A stretch of DNA of 64,000 bases, taken from the NCBI GenBank assembly GCA_028023455.1, contig JAQFVV010000184.1, positions 1,614,001 through 1,678,000 on the forward strand. Reading direction: 5' to 3'. Positions 1-11,664 of this stretch are shown piece by piece. The notes beneath the pieces were generated by a model, which saw only the letters and a program-made list of their open reading frames with translations, was not told the origin of the DNA and ran no database searches. This stretch comes from Epiperipatus broadwayi. Taxonomy: Eukaryota > Onychophora > Udeonychophora > Euonychophora > Peripatidae. A program made the position numbers and the translations under genes. How positions within the stretch are numbered: the first letter of the stretch is position 1; each line of letters starts with the position of its first letter.

Positions 1-3000
1 TACATTATAAATTATCAATAGTTATTATTATTACCAATAACCTTTATCTAGTCATCGTGTTCAGTAGGCTTCCTTTATCCACTTGAGCATTGCAGATATA
101 AAAAAATTCACACCCATACACTTTATATTAAAATATTTTTAGCTAAATTATTAGATTGTTATATTATAAAATTTTAATATTAATAAATTATTGTTTTTAT
201 GTTTTTCCTAATCTTATATAAAAATTTAGATTTAAACTAGGTTAACAAAATAAAAGGAATCAAAACTATATTTACATATTTTCTTGACAATAGTTCCTGA
301 TAAGTCCAAAATGCTTATTATTTTCTCTAGAGTTTTTTAAAAATGTTCTCCTCCAAGCGCGTTAAAGTTTAAAATAAAATAATTATTAATCCATTTAATA
401 AAATTTATAGAAAGTAATCCTTGGTTTTAGTATTTAGGATGATAATTATTAAATCATAATATTAATTAATCCCATGAAGCTTCTTAATCTTTTCTACCAA
501 TATTCTCTGTGTATCCGATGCATCAATCCATCTAATTTAACTTTAAAAATATTCGATAAACTTTTAAGTACTATTTGTATTTCTATGGATCCATCTTTTA
601 TTCAACTATGTGTTCACTTTTTTATATATGTTTCCTTCTTGATACATTTAAACTTTCGTTTGGTATTTTTATAAATCTCTTTTAAAATAAAAAAAAAAAA
701 CTTCAAGTACTTTTGAACAAATCTTTTCTAAATACATTTTAAATAATTTGAAGAACAGATATTTTAATATCAAAAACGCTTCTGTAACATATTTTCCTGG
801 GTTCTTTTTTTAATTCTTGAAAATATTTTTTAAAAATGTTACCTTCAGAAAGTATATAACATTTTACTCCTTTGAATATAATATTCTATAAAATAATTCA
901 TGGAATATAATTGTCTTATTACTATTTTAAAAATAAATCTTGGATCAGCTTATAAATAATCTGTTTCAATACCTTTTTTTTTTTTTTAGACTTCGTATAA
1001 TGTCCGAGCTGTCTTTTTTTTTTTTATGTACCAAAACAGTTCTCCGGTTATGCATTAATAAAGCTGTATCAATAAATATTCCAAACATTTTTACAGTATT
1101 ACAATTTATATCCATTTTATTCCATAGTATATCCATCTCTATTGTGTAGTTTAGGTTAAACTTCAGATAAAGTACTCCTGGCAAGTAACTTTTAAAAATT
1201 AGAAAATCATTTTCACGAAGTTTCCAAATATATTATTTTTTAAACTTTCTTTTGCAAAAACACTTTAAAATTATCAATTAGTTTTTTGCAGATAAAGTTA
1301 TAAGAAAGTACTAAAAAAATTGACTAAAATAAAAATTTAAAAATACTATCTCTTTGATAGTTATAATTTACTTTTCTCTGGTTTCAATACATTATTAATC
1401 TCCCTCAATAACCCCGTGCAAATCATATTTATAGTCTATAAGAATACCTATTCCTATTGGTTAATTCTTACTTTAGCTTGAAAACAAATTTACATATTTT
1501 TAGTTTATAGTAGAATTAAATTTCAAAATTAGAAATTATGACGTAATGAACATAAAATATTATTTAAAATACCACTTTTAATTCAATTATAACTTTATTT
1601 AAATTATTTAATCTTTTAAAATAACTATTAAAATAACATTTAATAACTTATTCCATTTTCTTAATATTCAATTTATCTATTTTTATTTAAATAAAATATT
1701 TAATTTTTATATTATGAATGTATTCGTCTTTATTACATCATTTAAGCATTTGGAAATAACTACGTAATATTTTAATACTCACTTTTATGATAAATAATCA
1801 TTATATCCAACTCTATAATACACAAACTTTGTTATTAAATTCTAACAAGCGTGTGTGTGAAAGTATACATTAAAAGTCACATGATTAATAACTTTGACAG
1901 ACGATTTTTAATCTATTTCTCTGCCCAGATTTATAAAATTGCTACACTTATTATATTTAATAAAATAATTATAAAAAAATTTGGAAGAACAATTTAGAAA
2001 ATATAGAATTAGATATAATTTTCACCATCATAAAGTTTATTTTAAAAATATATACTATATTAATTTTGATTATTAAATATGATTACAAATTTAAATATAG
2101 CATTTATTAAATTATACGTTTTAAACTATTAAAATCGAATTTTTAAATATACTTTTAATATTTATAGTTATGTTATTTAATATGGCCAGCTTTTACAACC
2201 ATATGCAACAATATTTAAAGCTTTATATAACTATTTTTAAATGATTTTATATACTATGTATTCTCTTTAGCTTCAAATTGTACTTTATAACATAATTGAC
2301 AAACTATAATTAATAAATCAAAAGAACATATTCTAAAATTTAAAATTTTTAGTAATTGACTGTTATGAACTATTACCGACCTATAGAAAAGGGCACAATA
2401 TATATAATGCATATAGTTGGTGAGTAGAATATTTATTTAAATAATTTGCAGTTAAAATCTTTAAATTACAAGATTTAAAAGTAAATAACTTTTGTCTAAA
2501 TCATTCAATTAAAACTAAGATATATTTCCAATTTTATTTTATTAAAAAAAGGAAAACTCCAAAAATCTTTCAATATTGAAAAACCAAAGAACTTACTACC
2601 ATACTTTTAAAGATGGTTATAATTAATAGTAATCTGGAAAAAAATGAAAAAAAAAACTTATAAAGGGCTGTCAAAGAAGTAATATATATATATTTTTTAA
2701 AAACAAAGAACTTTTACTTACCATTAGAAATAATGAATTAATTAATAACTTTGATTTGTAGGGGATAATAATAATAATATGTACACACGTGTGAATTTTA
2801 TGTATATTTTTCAACATATAATCATGTCTTGTGAAAATATGATGATTTAATGTTTATTTTTTATCTAATGAAATATCAGTGTGTACACACAGATAAATGT
2901 GTGCCATGTAGACCCATATATATTAAAATCAGTCATCAATCACATATATGTTAAAATTAATTATGTATTATAAAATTAAAATTTTATTATTGGTTTTTAA

Positions 3001-4499
3001 CAATTTAAAGATGCTGATTTTAAATTATTGTATAACACATCTGAGTGCTTGCTTATATAAAGGTATATTTTATGTAAACTTATTGAGATATATGTAAATT
3101 CCAATGTAATAACTATTTTTAGTATCCTAATCAAAATCAAAATGATGAATTTATAAAAAATACTTAACAGATCTTAATTTTGTTTTATTATTATTGTTTC
3201 TAATTAATAACTTTATATTTCATTGTTATTCTAGTGAATTTATTTAATCCTAGACTAGGTTTAAAATATTATACATTAGTACTATCTCTTGTTCACAGTG
3301 ACAATTATTGAGCTCTTGCTCCCTGAGCTGGATTCATGCATAATGATCAGTTATATAGATTAAGATTAGTTTAGTATTATGGGCATTCCGATAATGATGG
3401 TGAGTACTGTATGGTGCAAAGGTATATCCTTTAAGGTCCATGCACTAAATTTCATTAAATTTAGTTTTTATTATTAGAAATCAGTATAATAATGATACTA
3501 AATGGTTATAATATTGAAGATGTTCAGCATCTTTTAATATCCCAGCATTATTTTTTTTAATTGTTATATTCTTATGGATTAGCATTTATGTTTGTACATC
3601 CAGATTATTGTTTATACAATCTGTCCCAAGTTTGGCAAGGGCTAAATAATTAGCTTGGTTTTCAAATCCAGTCATTGTCAATGTTATCTGTTAATTTTAT
3701 TTTTTGATCATTCATGATGATGAATGATTACTATTTTTTTCTATAGTGCTGGTGAACTTATAGTTAGTCTTATTTTTTGCTGAACTCTCAAACTGATAAT
3801 CATCATATTATATTATTTGTATATTTAAATTTGATTCATTAATTGGGGTTGATGATGATGAGTTTCCCCACACCCTAGTTTTCCATACCATTACAATATA
3901 TATGTCTTCAGATCTAGATATGAATCTAGACTGAGTAAATCTGAAAATATTTTCAGAAGGCTTAGGATTTTTTCTTTCTGGTAACTAATTCATAACAATC
4001 CAGCTGATCATCCAACATTGGTCATTAAATGAATATCTAACTATTCTTGGCTAAAGGGTGAAACAATGACAAAAAATTATTTTAAAGATCCATCATCTTA
4101 AAACTGGCAACCTTGGTAAGTATTGTCTTCTTCTTTGCTATTCCTCTATGAGTGGTTGTTGGAGAGGCCTTTGCCTTGCAGAGAGCTTTTTATAACAAAA
4201 AAAAAGCTGCTTTACACTTTGAATATCTATATATTAAACAATACTTTTACCATCCATTAAAGTTTTTAGCATGAATAGTCCATGAAATTAAAGATGAATA
4301 AGAATGTTGTTTATATTATTAATTTCTAATTTAGATGTTAACATTTATTAATATATATTTAACTGACAACAAGTGTGTAGCTATTTTTTTATTACAGTAC
4401 TAACATAAGATGATTACTAGAATAATTAAAATGTTTCATATAATAAAAAGTATACAAAGAGGGTTTTATGTTTTGCCAGAGAAAAGAATATATATATAT
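1..4499. other. AT-rich unique DNA, no gene seen
   Basis: I find no supported gene here. Open frames are short and typical of very AT-rich DNA. A patch of more even base composition near 4090-4200 ends in nine A residues (4197-4205) and could be the 3' end of an old retroposon on the plus strand, but nothing in it identifies a family. The segment ends in a TA-rich tract into which LTR element 1 was inserted. Confidence 0.5.
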
Positions 4500-7049
4500 T
4501 GTGCCAGGCACGTTTGATGTGGCCAAGCACAAGCTAAGGTTAAATGAATAAATGGTCTAAAATATTTAAATAGCCATTAAAGAGGGAGGGTTATACAATT
4601 TATATAATCAATATTTGTTATAAATTGAGAGAGAGAACTGTGGCTATAATATAAACTCACACACACACACATATGATTAAAGCCGATATTTAAAGGCTTA
4701 GAAATATGCATTTGTAAATTTGATTTTTGTTTAGTTTTATTATTTTTTTTTTAAAAGAAACTCCAAAATGTAATTATAATTTTGAAGATTTTTGTTTCGT
4801 TTGTTAAAGAAATGCTAACACATTTATTTGCAATCTGTCAGTATGTAGTTATTTTTTTTTTGTAAGTGCTTACAATCAATGTAAAAGGGAGAATTTAACA
4901 TACTATTATTTAAAAATATTTAAAAATAATTTCAAAATCGGAGTTTTAATGGATATTTTTCTCTTCAGTTGCATTTGAGCAAGGGAGGGGGGCCATTGTC
5001 TTAAATTTAGAAAAAGCCTAAAGGCATTCTGGTTTCCTGTCCACTCTAAAATAATTTTAACTAGACAAAAATGTTTAATTAAACTTGCGATAATGCGTGG
5101 AGAGAGGAATGTTCAAGTTATATAAAGCATTTTTTTTGTGTTAAAAAAAACTTCGATTGAGATATTGGAATTAATAAAAAATAAAAAGATGTTATCATTC
5201 ATTAAAATTGTCATCAGAGATATTGAGATCTGAATGGATATAAATAAAACTAATTGGAAATGAAATTTTTGAGATCACTTGGGCGATTACATTGTAATGT
5301 TTTACGAATCGGCTAAACCAATTGGTAAAACTAAAACCAATTCAATAAGATTTTAATTATTTAATTTTTGTGTCATGGAGAGGATACCTGAATTGAGATT
5401 GTATTGAGGAGGGATATCTGTTCTGAACCTGAATTGATATTGTATTGAGGAGGGATATCTGTTTTGAAGTTGCAAGAGGGCAGTTCACCTTTACTTTTCG
5501 AAGAGAGCAGTTTTACCTTTGCTTTTCGAGGAGAGAAGTTCACCTTTGCTTTTCAAGGAGGGAAGTTCACATTTGTTTTTCAAAGAGAGCAGTTCACTTT
5601 TGTCTTGCTGTTAAAAAGGCAAATCTTATTGGGAGCTTATTTCTAATTTTGGGAAGCTAATGCTATTCTGGAAAACACGCAAAGTCATGCAACCTTTTTA
5701 ATCATGCTGATTCTGATACCTTATAAGCCGGAAGATTTATTCTAATCAAAAAAAATAATACTCATTCCATCATTCTAAATCAACAGACATTAATCCAGGC
5801 CATCATTCAAATAATCTAGCAATTAACCAGTCAGTTGATGCTGATGGAAGCTTAACTACAACATGCCATCGAAGCCTGCAGTTAACCTAGGATTCATAAA
5901 ACAAGAAAGGACGATCTATAGTGTTTAATATCCTGTTTAATATCCATCTCTCCAACTTAAAGATGCCAATCAAGCATTCACCTGCATATAAAAATGATTA
6001 TGGAGTAGAAGCCCACTTCAGCGCATCCATCCAGCTCTGCTCCTGCCATCCCAACATAATGTAAAAGCCAAGATCACCAAACACCAAAGTGATGATGACT
6101 AATTCTATGAACTTGTACCACCGTCAAGTCCAGCCCTTGTTGCAGTCGATGAACAGATAGACCGCCCACTCAAAACCCATAGAAGAATGAAGCCTACAAA
6201 CTTTGTCGGGTATACTATTTTTTTTTGTATGTGTGTGTTTATTTTATAACAAGTTAATACCCACTTCATAAATATGTTTAAGTAAATACACAAACCAATA
6301 CACCTTGTATGTAACATTAATTTTTCCTTATTTGCTTAATACACATGTGTGAGTTTATAATCCACAGAGCACTATCTCCCATATTAATTATTTAATATAC
6401 TTTTATTATTAAGAAAGAAATTTTTTTTATTTAGTTTAACAATTATTTCGACAAGTATTTCCATATGCTTATAATTTGTTTATAAAAATGGTTTATATAT
6501 TGTATGATTTTCATTATATATTTATTCAATTTGGGAACTTTGATTTTATATTTATGTTATAAATAGTAGTGACCACTGCCATATATTTTATTTTATTTTT
6601 ATCATTTACTTTCTCTAACCATCATATTAATTAGTTATGTGAGTTTTCCAATCCCCATTCTTTTAACTGAGTATAAGAGTACACTGAGCTAGCGAATGGG
6701 ATACCTTCTTACCAGGTCCTAAATCTTTATTTTCATGAGGATACTTATTTATTATTTTTGTATGAATAATTATTTATCGGCACATATGCCCTAATGTTAT
6801 TTGAACTTGCATATCCTTTCAGGAGGAGAGTTAAATTTCCTTCTGAGAGTGGCATGAGGGGTTGGTTTAGAGTCATCCCCCAAAGGTATGTAAGAATCAA
6901 TCTTTCTATAAGTATCTTCTGTGTCCATAGCACTATTATGGTAAAGTCTTTGAATTTCTTCTTACTCTGGCATGTCGCCATATTTCTTGTCATGTTCGAT
7001 TTATGTGCATGCTCATATTAATGGAGTAAATGTTAACCGATATAGAACA
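4500..7049 (+). repeat. 5' LTR of element 1
   Basis: About 2.55 kb, matching 11665-14083 over most of its length with scattered substitutions and small indels. It starts with TG and ends with CA at 7048-7049, just before the primer-binding site. It is long for a gypsy LTR. It contains a 27-bp minisatellite (5476-5610) that is truncated in the 3' copy. The small open frames inside it are not supported as genes. Confidence 0.9.
5476..5610 (+). repeat. 27-bp minisatellite inside the 5' LTR
   Basis: Five consecutive imperfect units start at 5476, 5503, 5531, 5558 and 5585. Each reads like GAGAGCAGTTCACCTTTGCT followed by TTTCRAG. Because 27 is divisible by three, the array gives repetitive open frames in two phases, but these are a by-product of the repeat and show no other sign of coding. 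In the 3' LTR only the first two units and part of the third are kept, followed by poly-T/poly-A DNA. Confidence 0.85.
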
Positions 7050-7055
7050 AAATTT

Positions 7056-7073
7056 TGGTGTCTAACGTGTTGG
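7056..7073 (+). promoter_or_regulatory. Primer-binding site of element 1
   Basis: TGGTGTCTAACGTGTTGG lies seven bases after the LTR end. It begins with the TGG expected for pairing with the CCA end of a tRNA. It resembles the equivalent sites of elements 2, 3 and 4 in this window, all of which begin TGG and keep a CCCAAC..GGGGC-like core. The priming tRNA was not identified. Confidence 0.7.
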
Positions 7074-7971
7074 GCCTTATTTAACGTGGCCAGTATAGGA
7101 AAAACATGGCCACTAAATGCAGCTAAAGAAAAGTGAAAATCTTGCAAAATCCCAAAAGTATTGGGAATAATTTTTTTTAATATAGAAACAAGATTTGAAA
7201 CGGGGGAAAAAGAAAAAAGAGTTTACGATTACGAAACTTAATAAATAAGAATTTCAAACTTTATTTATTTTTCAAAGTGACCTTTTGTCACTACAGTAAT
7301 ATTGATTTAGATTGTTTTATCATATATAAATGTTTACAATAAAAAAATTAAAAGGTTAGATAAATAATGTTGTGGAAAGAAATAGACTATAGTATACAAG
7401 CGTAAACTACGTATTGTATAAAAACAAGCGGCGGACTTCGGAAATAAAGATTTTTTTTTTGAGAAAATGGAAGGTAATCTTTATTGAATAAATGGAAGGT
7501 AAATCTTTATTGAATAATGTAGAATTGTGAAATTGCATGATAGCAAATTTTGTTTTTGACGGCACGTAACAGTTAGAATCATAATACTATTCACGATCAA
7601 TTTCTTTTTTGTTTTGTTTTGAAAACAATTCCAATACATCCGCAACTTAATGTTAGATTGTTTTTTATATGTTTTTATTGGTGTTTGGAGGGCAATCTTG
7701 GAATAATTTTATTATTTATAGTTAATAAATGTATAAGAGAAATAAATGATGGTATGGATAAGGAAAGCTCAGTACGGCATGCACTGAATAATTTTATGAA
7801 AAGAAATAAGTAAAAAGAAAGTAAGTTAATAAGAGTAGCGTTAAACCGTAGTTGTAAGAAGTAATCGAATAAAATATAGTTAAAGTCGTATAACAAAGCA
7901 AATATATAAATAGGTGAAAATAATACTGTATATGTGGACAAGATCACAGTCCAGAAAACAAAAAAATAGAT
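7074..7971 (+). other. Untranslated leader of element 1
   Basis: About 900 bases between the primer-binding site and the first gag-like frame. It is AT-rich, with a short duplication around 7463-7513 (the phrase GGAAGGTAA..TCTTTATTGAATAA occurs twice). A 64-codon frame at 7619-7813 has no recognisable features. It is probably the transcribed leader that would carry packaging signals, but none can be pointed to. Confidence 0.5.
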
Positions 7972-8277
7972 ATGAGTAAGGAGCACAATGAAATAAACGG
8001 GGAAAGGGTGAAAATAAACCAGCCTATAATAACTGAAAGTGAGATAGAGGAAGCAATGGAGCCTCAAAGTGAAGGAAAACCCATGGGAGAAAATGAAAAC
8101 GTAATGGCAAAGATGGAAAGGTTTATCAATACCATGAGACTTGACCTCAACCAGATGTCAAGGGAGATAAAAGATATGAGAAGGGAAATATCAAATGAAA
8201 TAGAAGGAAGATTGGAGAGAAGGGGTGAATACCATCAACAAAGTAATAAAGAGGGGTCAGAAAAGGAGACAAAATAA
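7972..8277 (+). pseudogene. Gag N-terminal fragment with coiled-coil, element 1
   Basis: A 101-residue frame, acidic then basic, with a heptad-like stretch near residues 42-80 containing REIKDMRREI. It lies where gag should begin. A very similar phrase, REIKEMRREM, occurs in the gag-position frame of element 2 on the other strand (33394-33612), which supports a shared gag leader. Capsid, the major homology region and a CCHC zinc knuckle are not visible between here and the protease at 8346, so most of gag seems deleted. A short basic frame (8225-8410) overlaps its end. Function is inferred from position only. Confidence 0.6.
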
Positions 8278-8345
8278 GAGTACAGCTATAGCAAAGCTAA
8301 AAAGAAGAGGAAAAGGCATAAAAAAAGAAAATAACAGGGAAAGAA

Positions 8346-8991
8346 ATGTCAAATCTAGTATGTTCATGGGAAGACAGAGTACCAAACTATGCTCTGCAGA
8401 ACTGTCCTAAGATAACAGTGTTGCTGGAAGGGATTGAGGGAACAGCCTTATTGGACTCAGGGAGTCAAATCTCCATGATATCGGAGGAATTATACCAGCG
8501 CATATTAAAAAAAATCCAGAGGTCGAGATCCTCCATTGAAACTCACCCAAGTAACACTAGCAAACAATCACAAAGTAAAACTTGCACTGAGACAAATCTG
8601 GCTGCAATTAGAAATCAATGGTCAAGTAACCCCCCATGTGTTTCTAACAATGAACAGTTTAATCCATGAGGTGGTGCTTGGTTCAGACTTCTTGCATAGG
8701 AGCAAATGTATACTAGACTATGAAAAGGAACTTGTCATATGCAATGGCCAAGAAACCAGAGTTTTACCCCCTTGGCTATATCATGACAAATGGACATGTT
8801 GCCTTAATCAGGCTGTCCCAGATATGCTGGTAGAAAAGGTGAATAAAGTAAGATCAGTCCCTGTGGAAGGTAAAGAAAGAATTAAAGCAATACTGCAGAA
8901 CTATAGTGATATATTTTTAGAAAATCCTGGGATTATTGGGGGGTACCAACAAAGAATTAAACTAAAGCCAGGGGAACCATTCCAAGCATGA
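8346..8991 (+). pseudogene. Retropepsin-type protease and start of RT, element 1
   Basis: The first frame holds the aspartic protease active site ALLDSGSQISMIS (catalytic Asp at residue 37 from 8346). The second half of the protease, with VLGSDFLHRSKCILDY (a typical retropepsin LG-x-DFL element), is in another frame that runs 8536-8991, so a single-base shift separates the halves. The end of this frame (YSDIFLENPG..) matches the usual RT entry region of gypsy Pol. It is homologous to proteases that cleave Gag-Pol; here it is inactive by frameshift. Confidence 0.85.
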
Positions 8992-10319
8992 TCATACCTA
9001 TACCTCATCAGTTCAAAGAGGAGGTGGAAAAGCAGTTGGAGCAGATGTTGGAGTGGGGAATTATTGAAAAATGTTCTCCTTATTGCAATCCCTAGTTATT
9101 GTAAGAAAAAAATGGAGCCATCAGCTATGTTTAGATGCCCGGCAACTCAATAGGGCCATGATACCTGATTGTACCATCCCTCCACCCATGCATGATTTAT
9201 TAATGAAGTTTAAAGGAAAGAAAGTCTTTTCAACATTCGATTTGACTGCCAGTTATTGGCAGATCGAGCTGCACCCAGTGGACCATCAGTACACAGCTTT
9301 TAGATATGGAGGGCATTCTTATCAATTTAACGGAATGCCTTTTTGGTTTGGTCAACAGTGGAGCCAGTTTGCTAAGATGCCTGGACCAAGTTTTGTCAGC
9401 AGAAACAAAGAAAATCATAACTATGTATGTGGATGATGTAGTTGTGGCATCCACATTGCTGGAGGAGCATCTCCAGCAGTTGGAATTATTCTTCAGAGAG
9501 TGCAGGGAAAAGGGGATTAAGATAAACATGAAGAAAAGTGTATTTGTATCAGAGGAGATTGAATTCCTAGGTCATCTGGTTAGCCAGACAGGGATTAAAC
9601 CTCATCCCGATAAAATAAAGGCCATCACGGAATTTCCTGTGCCTAAAACTAAACGCCAGATTCGGTCATTCTTAGGAATGTGCAATTTTTACAACAGGTT
9701 TTGTGAAAAATTTGTTGACCAAATGGAACCTCTTTTGAAGCTGCTCAGAAAGGAAATGAGGTGGAACTGGACTGCAGATCAAGAGGAAGCCTTCGAAAGG
9801 GTCAAGATGAGCTTCATAAAACAGGTGGTGCTTGCATACCCAGACTTTGGCAAACCATTTTTACTTCAAACTGACAGTAGTGGGTATGGGCTGCGTGTCA
9901 CTCTATCTCAGATCCAACCGTATGGGAAAATAGGGGTGTTGTATTTCATAAGCTGTTTATTGAAGGGGCCTGAAATCAATTACACTGTCACAGAGAAGGA
10001 GGATCTAGCCATTGTATGGGCTTTTCAAAAATTCCGGCCCATGTTATTGGGATCTGAAGTGGTGGTGATCACCAACCACAAGAGTTTAGAGTTCCTCAAC
10101 CATAGTTACCTCACTAACAGCCACCTTGTGAGATGGAGTCTGTTCCTCCAGGAGTTCAATTACACAGTTCAGTACTGCAAAGGGGCTGAAAATATAGTTG
10201 CTGATACTTTAAGTTGCCATCCCATGCCTCTCCAGCAAAGGCATTTAAATGTGGACCAAGCATACATGATGAACATGACCCTATGCATGGATGAATCCAT
10301 AGAGCATGAACTGGCTTAG
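8992..10319 (+). pseudogene. Reverse transcriptase and RNase H of element 1
   Basis: RT segments are readable across three frames: LEWGIIEKCSPY (about 9048), CLDARQLNRAMIPD and STFDLTASYWQI (palm aspartate, within 9071-9436), then the catalytic YVDD at 9426-9437 in the frame 9306-10319. FLGHLVS and RSFLGMCNFYNRF mark the thumb. RNase H follows with LLQTDSSGYG and EKEDLAIVWA. The usual TDH near the RNase H end reads ITNHKSLEF, so a catalytic Asp is replaced by Asn. At least two frameshifts break the reading frame. Clearly Ty3/gypsy by order and motifs. Confidence 0.9.
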
Positions 10320-10476
10320 AGCAATGAGACAATGCAGGTTTAAATCAATTTATAATGCAGTGTCAGGATGAAATCCTAAGAGATGATTCAATAGCTGAAA
10401 GGACCATGCAGCAATACAAACTGGTGGAGGAAATACTGCATTATAAATTCAAGAAGGAAAAGATGAATGGAGGGTC

Positions 10477-11574
10477 ATGGTCTCAATGAAGATGAGGCAC
10501 TCTCTCATTCAATATATCCATTGTTTATACAGGCATTACGGAACCCCAAAAACAGAATATTGCCTCAGGTACTGGTTTTATTGGCCATGGATGCACCAGG
10601 ATGTAATGTATGTGATGAACAAGTGTGAAATCTGCCAGAGGGCAAAACCGCCCAACAAAAGTTATGTGAACCCCATGGAGTCAATTATACCTCAAAACTC
10701 AAGGGAGATAATGGCCATTGATTTTTATGGTCCTCTGCCACCCTTCAATCGGAAAAGATACTTGTTGGTGATGTATAACCTTTTCTCCAAATTTATGGCC
10801 ACTTATCCATTATCTAGGACTACTACATGAGAAACTATTAAAGTACTGTGATTCCTTTATTTCCCGCAGATCAGGAAACCTCAGACTATTTATCAGATCA
10901 TGGGACACCCTTCATATCATCCCCCCCCCCCTTTATTTCCCACAGATCAGGAAACCTCAGACTATTTATCAGATCATGGGACACCCTTCATATCAGAAGA
11001 ATGGAAACAGTGGACAAATAAATGGGAAATCAAACATATACTCACCTCCATCTGCAACCCTCAGTCAAACCCCCGTGAGTGGGTTTATGCAGGAGCTAGG
11101 GAGACTATTTTGTACTTATCTACCAGACAACCATAGAGGGTGGGTCAAGCAGTTACCTCAAGTACTCAACTTTATTAATTGGTCCATTAGCGAATCCACA
11201 GGATTAGTTCCAATGCGCCTTCACTTCGGAAAACTAGCCCCTAAGTTGTTTAAGACAAAATTACCTAAAGGTACAGATGAAACTGTGGACATGGAAACAG
11301 ACAGAAAGGAGGCCTATTTTTGAATGCAGCATATGAGCACTATGAGAAAGAAATGAAAGGTGCATCAAAGCATCAATTCAAAATAGGGGATAGAGTGATG
11401 GTAAGGACTCCCCATGTAAGTATACCAGAGAAATTTTGGTTTAAAAAATTCTGTAACCTTTATGAAGGTCCATTCGAAATTGTGCAATGCAAAGGTAATA
11501 ATGCTTTCCAGATTAAGACAGAGCAAGGAATCGAGGGCACTTACAATGCGAGAGCCTTGAAACCCGTAGTATAA
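10477..11574 (+). pseudogene. Integrase of element 1, broken by an internal duplication
   Basis: The H2C2 zinc-binding domain is visible (HCLYRHYGTPKT..CEICQRAK) in 10477-10830, then the first catalytic Asp in IMAIDFYGPLP. The second Asp (LSDHGTPFIS) and the catalytic Glu (NPQSNPREWV) are in the frame 10900-11136. Downstream frames 10976-11323 and 11320-11574 carry the remaining core and a C-terminal domain with FKIGDRVMV and YEGPFEIV, similar to the GPY/F-type module. A 66-bp duplication separated by a C-run (10854-10995) and several frame changes inactivate it. Confidence 0.88.
10854..10995 (+). repeat. 66-bp direct duplication with C-run inside integrase
   Basis: Positions 10854-10919 and 10930-10995 are nearly identical and are separated by a run of C (10921-10931). 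The duplicated part encodes the stretch around the second catalytic Asp (SDHGTPF). A copying slip during reverse transcription, or a sequencing/assembly problem at the C-run, could explain it. Confidence 0.8.
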
Positions 11575-11649
11575 AATTTTAAAGTTTTCGAAAAATATGA
11601 TCAATAAGAAAGACATTAAATGATAAACTCCATTTAAATGTCTCATGTT

Positions 11650-11664
11650 GGAGGGGGGGGGTAT
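11650..11664 (+). promoter_or_regulatory. Polypurine tract of element 1
   Basis: GGAGGGGGGGGGTAT sits directly against the TG of the 3' LTR, as expected for the primer of plus-strand DNA synthesis. Element 3 has an equivalent G-run plus TAT-like join next to its own 3' LTR. Confidence 0.8.

Noticed and set aside
5445-5660. Two overlapping repetitive protein-like frames in the 5' LTR
   Set aside because: Produced by the 27-bp minisatellite, whose unit is divisible by three; not kept in the 3' LTR.
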